Positions 59,427 through 64,000 of a stretch of DNA of 64,000 nt are shown piece by piece. The position numbers were made by a program, and so were the translations under genes. The number at the start of each line of letters is the position of its first letter. Positions within the stretch are counted from its first letter, which is position 1. The stretch is from Artocarpus heterophyllus (Eukaryota; Streptophyta; Magnoliopsida; Rosales; Moraceae). The stretch is from NCBI GenBank assembly GCA_025403435.1, contig CM046338.1, forward strand, positions 24,698,392 to 24,762,391, in the 5' to 3' direction. The notes under the pieces were generated by a model that was not told where the DNA came from, did no database searches, and worked only from the letters and a program-made list of their open reading frames with translations.

Positions 59427-59990
59427 CTAAGTGAGTAAATATAGCAAATCTCGCATCCCCATAGCTTCCACATGTTTCTCGAAGACTCTCTCAGTAAGTG
59501 TCTTCATAAATAGATAAGCTAAATTGTCCTCTGACGCGATCTTGCACACCATGACATGCCCGCCCTCAACGAAGTCCTTTATCACATGATACTTTCGATC
59601 AATATGCTTACTCTTCTTGTGAAATCTTGGTTCCTTAGCATTAGCTACCGCCGCACTGTTATCACAGTATAGTGATACCGCCTTATCCATACCAGGAACT
59701 ACCTTAAGATCCCCAAGGAACTTGCGGAGCCACACTACTTCTTTCGAAGCATCACTAGCTGCCACATGCTCGGCCTCCATCGTTGAATCTGATGTGCAAT
59801 CTTGCTTTGCACTTCTCCAACTGATGGCACCGCCTTCCAAAGTAAACATAAACCCCGAAGTCGATTTCTTAGAATCCAGACAGGATTAAAAATCCAAATC
59901 AATATATCCTAGATGAGTCAAGTCCTCACCCGAATATACAAGCACATACCCTCAAGTCCTTCTTAAGTACTTGAAAATATGCTTTATTGC
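59427..59990 (-). pseudogene. Element F RNase H
   Basis: FTLEGGAISWRSAKQDCTSD, STMEAEHVAASDASKEVVWL, SLYCDNSAAVANAKEPRFHK and KTLTERVFEKHVEAMGM are open over 140 codons. A stop at about 59887 lies within the first part of the domain (the DFQSC block). Confidence 0.9.
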
Positions 59991-61130
59991 AACCCTATGG
60001 TTCGGTCCTGGATCCGCCTAAAATCAACTTACAATCTCGACCGCATAGCTAATATCCGGTCGTGTGCAAAGCATGGCATACATAAGACTACCCACTGCTG
60101 AAGCTTAAGGCACCCACTTCATGTATTCTCTTTCTTCATAAGACTTTGGAGAGTCTTTCTTAGAAAGAGTAATTCCAGACCTAGATGGTTGCCCAGCTTT
60201 CTTGGAATCCTGCATTGCAAATCTCCTGAGAATTTTATCTATGTAGCCAGCCTGTGATAAGGCTATCATTTTGTTCTTCCTATCCCGAAAGATCTGGATA
60301 CCAAGAACAAAACTAGTCTCACCTAGGTCCTTCATGTCAAACTGCTTGGTCAACCATAATTTGATCGATGACAACGGCCCAACGTCATTGCCAATTAGCA
60401 GAATGTCATCTACATAGAGCAGTAGAAAAACCACATTCTCTTCCTTTATGTGTTTCTAAACACATGGTTCATCCACATTTTGTGAGAACCCATAAGTCTT
60501 GATCACCTGATCAAATCTTATGTTTCAAGAATGAGATGCCTGCTTAAGTCCATAAATTGACTTTAACAGCTTACAAACCTTACCCTCTTGACCCGTAACC
60601 TTGAACCCGTATGGTTGTTCCATATAAATGGACTCATCAAGATAGCCATTCAAAAAAGTTGTCTTGACATTCATCTGTCAAATCTCGAAGTCGAGAGCGG
60701 CAGTTATGGATAAGAGAATCCGGATGGATTTAAGCATGGCTATAAGCGAAAAGGTTTCCTCATAATCGATTCATTCCTTTTGCGTGTAACCCTTAGCTAC
60801 CAGTCTAGCCTTAAAGGCTTTGACCTTTCCGTCCACTCCTCTTTTCCTCTTGTAGATCCACTTACATCCTATGGGTTTTACCCCTTCAGGAAGATCCACA
60901 AGCTCCTAGACATGATTAGTCTCCATAGACTTCATCTCTATGTTCATGGCCTCTATCTAGAGTTTTGAATCAACATCCTCCATAGCTTCTGCGTAAGTAT
61001 AAGGATCTCTGTCATGTTCATCCGGTTCAACCAAGAAGACCTCCCCATTGAACATATACCTTTCAGGTTGACGCCTGATCCTCCCATTATGCCGAAGCCC
61101 CTGAGATTGTTGTTCAAGTTTGTTTCATTT
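59991..61130 (-). pseudogene. Element F reverse transcriptase
   Basis: YVDD is intact ([20 protein letters not shown]) in a 109-codon frame at 60105-60434 that also reads LGIQIFRDRKNKMIALSQAG and RRFAMQDSKK. The Gln codons that are TAG in B, C and D are therefore kept. Upstream RT (60435-61000) has several stops, including one in KLWTEAMN at about 60957. Confidence 0.9.
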
Positions 61131-61706
61131 TTCTACACTGATCAAAACGGTTTCATTTGGAACCTCCAGAGTGATCTGATCACTCCTTAACTTCTCAAGC
61201 ACCACTTTGCTTTAAGGTTTAAAGTAGTCCATGCAACTCTCCTCAAGGATAGTTGCATTAGCAGAAACCACGACTTTGTTTTCCTTTGGGTTATAAAAAT
61301 AACCCCCTTTAGTCCCTTTTGGATAACCTACAAACATGTAAACTTCTGAACGTGCTTCCAACTTATTTGGATCCTTAAACAGGACATGAGCCGGACATCC
61401 CCATATGTGAATATGGTTTAAGGATGTCTTCCTTCTTGTCCACAACTCGTGAGGAGTTTTAGGGACCTATTTTGAAGGCACATTTTTCAAAAGATAACAT
61501 GCAGTTTGTAGTGCATATCCCCAAAAGGATAAAGGTAATACTGAATAACTCATCATGGACCTGACCATGTCCAATAAAGTCCTATTTCTTCTCTCCGCTA
61601 TGCCATTCTACTACGGAGTGCCCGGCGCAATCAAATGGGATAAAATCTCATTCTCTAACAAGTGTCCCAAGAACTCATTAGAAATGTATTCCCTACCTCG
61701 ATCGGA
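61131..61706 (-). pseudogene. Element F integrase C-terminal part and linker
   Basis: [20 protein letters not shown] and [20 protein letters not shown] lie at 61212-61445. The integrase catalytic Glu block (AERRNRT) is near 61590. Stops break the join to 61707, where the upstream frame ends in RPIKTL just before the second catalytic Asp block. Confidence 0.87.
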
Positions 61707-62993
61707 TCAAAGTGTCTTTATGGGTCTACCCAATTGCTTTTCCACTTCAGCTCGAAACTTTCTGAACTTGTCAAAAGTTTCGCTTTTGTGGTGCATCAGG
61801 CACGCATACCCATATCTTGAGTAATCGTCAATAAAAGTGATGAAGTACTCATACCCTCCTCGTGCCCGGATGTTCATCGGTCCACAAACATCACTATGCA
61901 CAAGTTCTAGAACCCCTTTGGCCCTGTTGCCTTTAGACCCGTATAGTCTTTTGGTCATTTTACCCTCTAAACAAGATTCATATTGAGGTATGGATTCCAC
62001 CTTTAAGTGACTTAAAGGTCCATCCCTCACCAACCTTTGAATCCTATTCAGGTTAATGTGACCAAGGCGTAAATGCCAAAAATAAGTCTTATTAGAGTGA
62101 GAAGTTTTAAGTCTTTTAGAGTTATTATCATTCATCTCAGCATTAAGCAATAAGTCCATCTTAGGCTTGATAAAATATAGATTATTTTGCATCCATCCAG
62201 AATAGATAAAAGATTTGTTTTTACGAATCACCACTGTTTCATTAAAAGATACCACGTAGGAATCTTTAAATAAACAAGATATAGAAATTAAATTCCTTTT
62301 AAATTTAGGAACATAAAAACAATCTTGCAAAAATAAATTCCTATAGTTATCAAAGTAAAGATGGACGTCTCCCACTGCTTCCGCTGAGACCAAGGATCCA
62401 TCGCCCATCTGAAGCGTGAAGTTTTCATGTAGTAGATTTCTTGTTTCTTTGAACCTCTGCAGAGAAACACAAACATGATTAGTTGCACCGGAATCTAGGA
62501 CCCAAATATCACTGGATTCTTTAACCAAACAATTTTCTAAGTATAGAAGATCACACCTACCTCCTTTGGAAAGAAAGTCCTTGCAATGCTTCTTAATATG
62601 CCCAACTTTACCATAGAAAAAGCACTTAAGCTTCTTTGGGTTCTTCTTCTTCTTCTTCTTCTTCTTCTTGCTTTTGGTTTTAGCAAGAACAAAAGACTTC
62701 CCGTTCTTGGCCCGTTGTTTCTTTCCATTCCCAAAGTTAGAATTGGAACCAGAAGCAGTTACCATGTTGGCCTCACCACCCGTAGGAGACTCCCTGATCA
62801 GCAGTTCAAACTCCTGTAACTGTTTCATTAATTCTGTCAAGGTCATATCCCGTCTATTGTTCAAATGAAATGTAGCCCTAAACGGAATAAATTCCTTAGA
62901 CAGAGTCTCAAATACCATAGTCATCTGAGTTTTAGCATCGATGTCGGCTCCATTGGTTTGAGCCTCAGCTAGGCAACCCATGACCAACATCAT
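61707..62993 (-). pseudogene. Element F gag C-terminus, protease and integrase N-terminus (428-codon frame)
   Basis: One open frame: Gag MMLVMGCLAEAQTNGADID, a ten-lysine linker, a zinc knuckle reading CFFYGKVGHIKKHC (second Cys replaced by Tyr), protease WVLDSGATNHVCVSL (active site intact), then the integrase zinc site YFWHLRLGHINLNRIQRLVR and core LVHSDVCGPMNIRARGGYEY. It shows the normal fused gag-pol arrangement of copia. Confidence 0.92.
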
Positions 62994-63388
62994 ATGCTCC
63001 TTACAGATGTCCCTGGTCTTTGTCTATAGTTTAAGAGTTTTCGAAACACCCCTTGCCGCTTTGTTATGGCCTGGCCTCCAAACATGTCATCAAGATTATC
63101 CAAGATCTACTTCGTAGTCTCATAATCTTGATGTTGAGCCTGCAGCACATTATTCATGCTAGCCATAACATAGTAGCGGGCCTGATCATTGGCATCTTTC
63201 CAGCGGTCATATGCTTGAAATTGCTCATTAGATGAGTCTCCCGTAAGCTCTGGAGGATAAGGGGTTGGCAGTACATATTTCAGTTTCTCAATGGGCAGGA
63301 CGATATCTAGGTTTCATTTTCAATCATTGTAATTCTCATCGATTAATTGGTTTTTGTCAAGTATCGATGATAAAGCATTTTTAGACAT
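62994..63388 (-). pseudogene. Element F gag N-terminus
   Basis: Start ATG at 63386-63388. Capsid N-terminal blocks matching B (SFEKLKYVL-like, YDRWKDAND-like) lie in shifted frames. One base appears lost near 63002 (CTCCTTACAGATG against CTCCTTTACAGATA in C). Confidence 0.82.
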
Positions 63389-64000
63389 TTTTAATCTACA
63401 ATAAAGAATCATATACCAAACATAAGCAAACATATCATAATAATTTAGTAAGATAACACAATCATGTAAAATCATACAAATGTGTTTATGTGTCAAAACC
63501 TTGAAAATATCACAACCTTACAACGATAATTCCCAATTCAGAATTTAACAAGCTCTTAGGGGAGTCATGCCAAATTCAATCAGGAACACAGAACCCCCCT
63601 AGATTAATATATGCCATCCAGGACCCGTATGATCCAACATATATTAATAATCGTTTCTTTGGCCATTAATTTTATTAACAGAGCTCTTAGGGGAGGTTAA
63701 TAATAAAATTAACGTGAGTGTATAACCATCATTTCAATATTTTATCCATGATTTATAATCACTACCTAAGGGAGCTCTTAGGGGTGTGTAACCATAAATC
63801 ATGCTAAAATACCTTATCCTCTCAGAGATCTAATCTGGTAAATGATAGAAATCCCTTCCTAGGGGTCGGGACCACCATGTTCTTCCTATGGACCAACGAT
63901 GGAGGCCTTAGGTTCTCTCTTTGAAAACCTTCTCCGACTCAATCTTTTGAAATCAAGGTTTTATTTTAAAATTATGCATGAACAATTTTAATATGAGTGG
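63389..64000 (-). other. Element F leader, first part
   Basis: Non-coding; motif cores CTTAGGGGAG and CCTAGGGG at about 63555, 63687, 63775 and 63858, with an extra local duplication (AAGGGAGCTCTTAGGGG) near 63765. The dyad cluster and primer site expected from B and C lie just past the window. Confidence 0.75.

Larger units (their letters stand above)
49979..64000 (-). mobile_element. Element D: older Ty1/copia of the B-F family, split by E and F
   Basis: The left LTR starts TGTTAGAAAATGAG at 49979 (left flank TGAAT). D then runs through partial RNase H, RT, [solo LTR E], integrase, protease, gag and part of the leader to 57393, where F interrupts it. The rest of the leader and the 5' LTR should lie beyond the window. 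It is more decayed than B, C and F: shortened blocks, lost gag ATG, many stops. Part of the 3' LTR, the polypurine tract and the RNase H C-terminus are deleted at 51370. Confidence 0.9.
57394..64000 (-). mobile_element. Element F: Ty1/copia of the B-F family nested in element D (cut by window end)
   Basis: The left LTR 57394-59412 is followed by the polypurine tract and a minus-strand RNase H, RT, integrase, protease and gag, then leader to the window end. The primer site and 5' LTR lie outside. It keeps the longest open frame of all copies (428 codons, 61707-62993) and lacks the two RT stops shared by B, C and D. The left flank is CTACC. Confidence 0.93.

Noticed and set aside
57394..64000. 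Element F as an autonomous active copy
   Set aside because: The Gag zinc knuckle has Tyr for Cys, RT has several stops, and the gag N-terminus and integrase are frameshifted.

Overview
The window is nuclear plant DNA, almost certainly from a flowering plant. It holds GT-AG spliced exons of a plant organelle outer-membrane gene, set among plant-type Ty1/copia, Ty3/gypsy chromovirus and LINE retrotransposons. The base composition is AT-rich. I cannot name the species. There is no bacterial operon, CRISPR array, tRNA or rRNA that I can see.

Layout. (1) 1-6734: the 5' two thirds of an old minus-strand copia element (A), cut by the left window edge. (2) ~6880-18080: a decayed, 5'-truncated minus-strand LINE, split inside its reverse transcriptase by a plus-strand Tekay-like chromovirus (8709-17826, LTRs of about 2.2 kb). 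(3) 18718-28686: the only apparently intact host gene, minus strand. It has 11 coding exons and a 361-residue product matching the plant Omp85-family P39/OEP39 (outer envelope protein 36/39) proteins. Its last intron is 6.9 kb long because it contains a complete but dead 5.4-kb Reina-like chromovirus (19226-24604). (4) 29491-48685: copia element C, minus strand, flanked by the duplication GTGGA. Its left LTR is split by a second full-length element of the same family, B (29915-39481, duplication CAGTC). (5) 48686-49978: a short host gap with a degenerate minisatellite and a GGCCCA-rich, possibly hAT-derived patch. (6) 49979-64000: an older copia element D of the same family. It carries a solo LTR (E, 52999-54906) and a younger element F (57394 to beyond the window). 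Elements B, C, D, E and F all lie in the same orientation.

No retroelement open reading frame is fully intact. B, C and F keep long stretches of gag-pol and are the least decayed. Most Tekay stops fit C-to-T decay, as expected of methylated cytosine.

Most interesting non-genic signal: a GC-rich dyad, TTCGGC-NN-GCCGAA and variants, is repeated 2-4 times in every B-F family LTR. It always lies about 105-185 bp upstream of a TATA box. It is repeated about 7 times in the untranslated leaders of B and C. It appears again about 6-7 times in both LTRs of the unrelated Tekay element, 80-260 bp upstream of a TATA-like motif. The copia leaders also carry a second, spaced set of short hairpin-like motifs (CTCCTAGGGGAG type). 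In short, the window is a nested transposon landscape around one housekeeping-type gene, with a candidate cis-regulatory module shared across two retrotransposon superfamilies.
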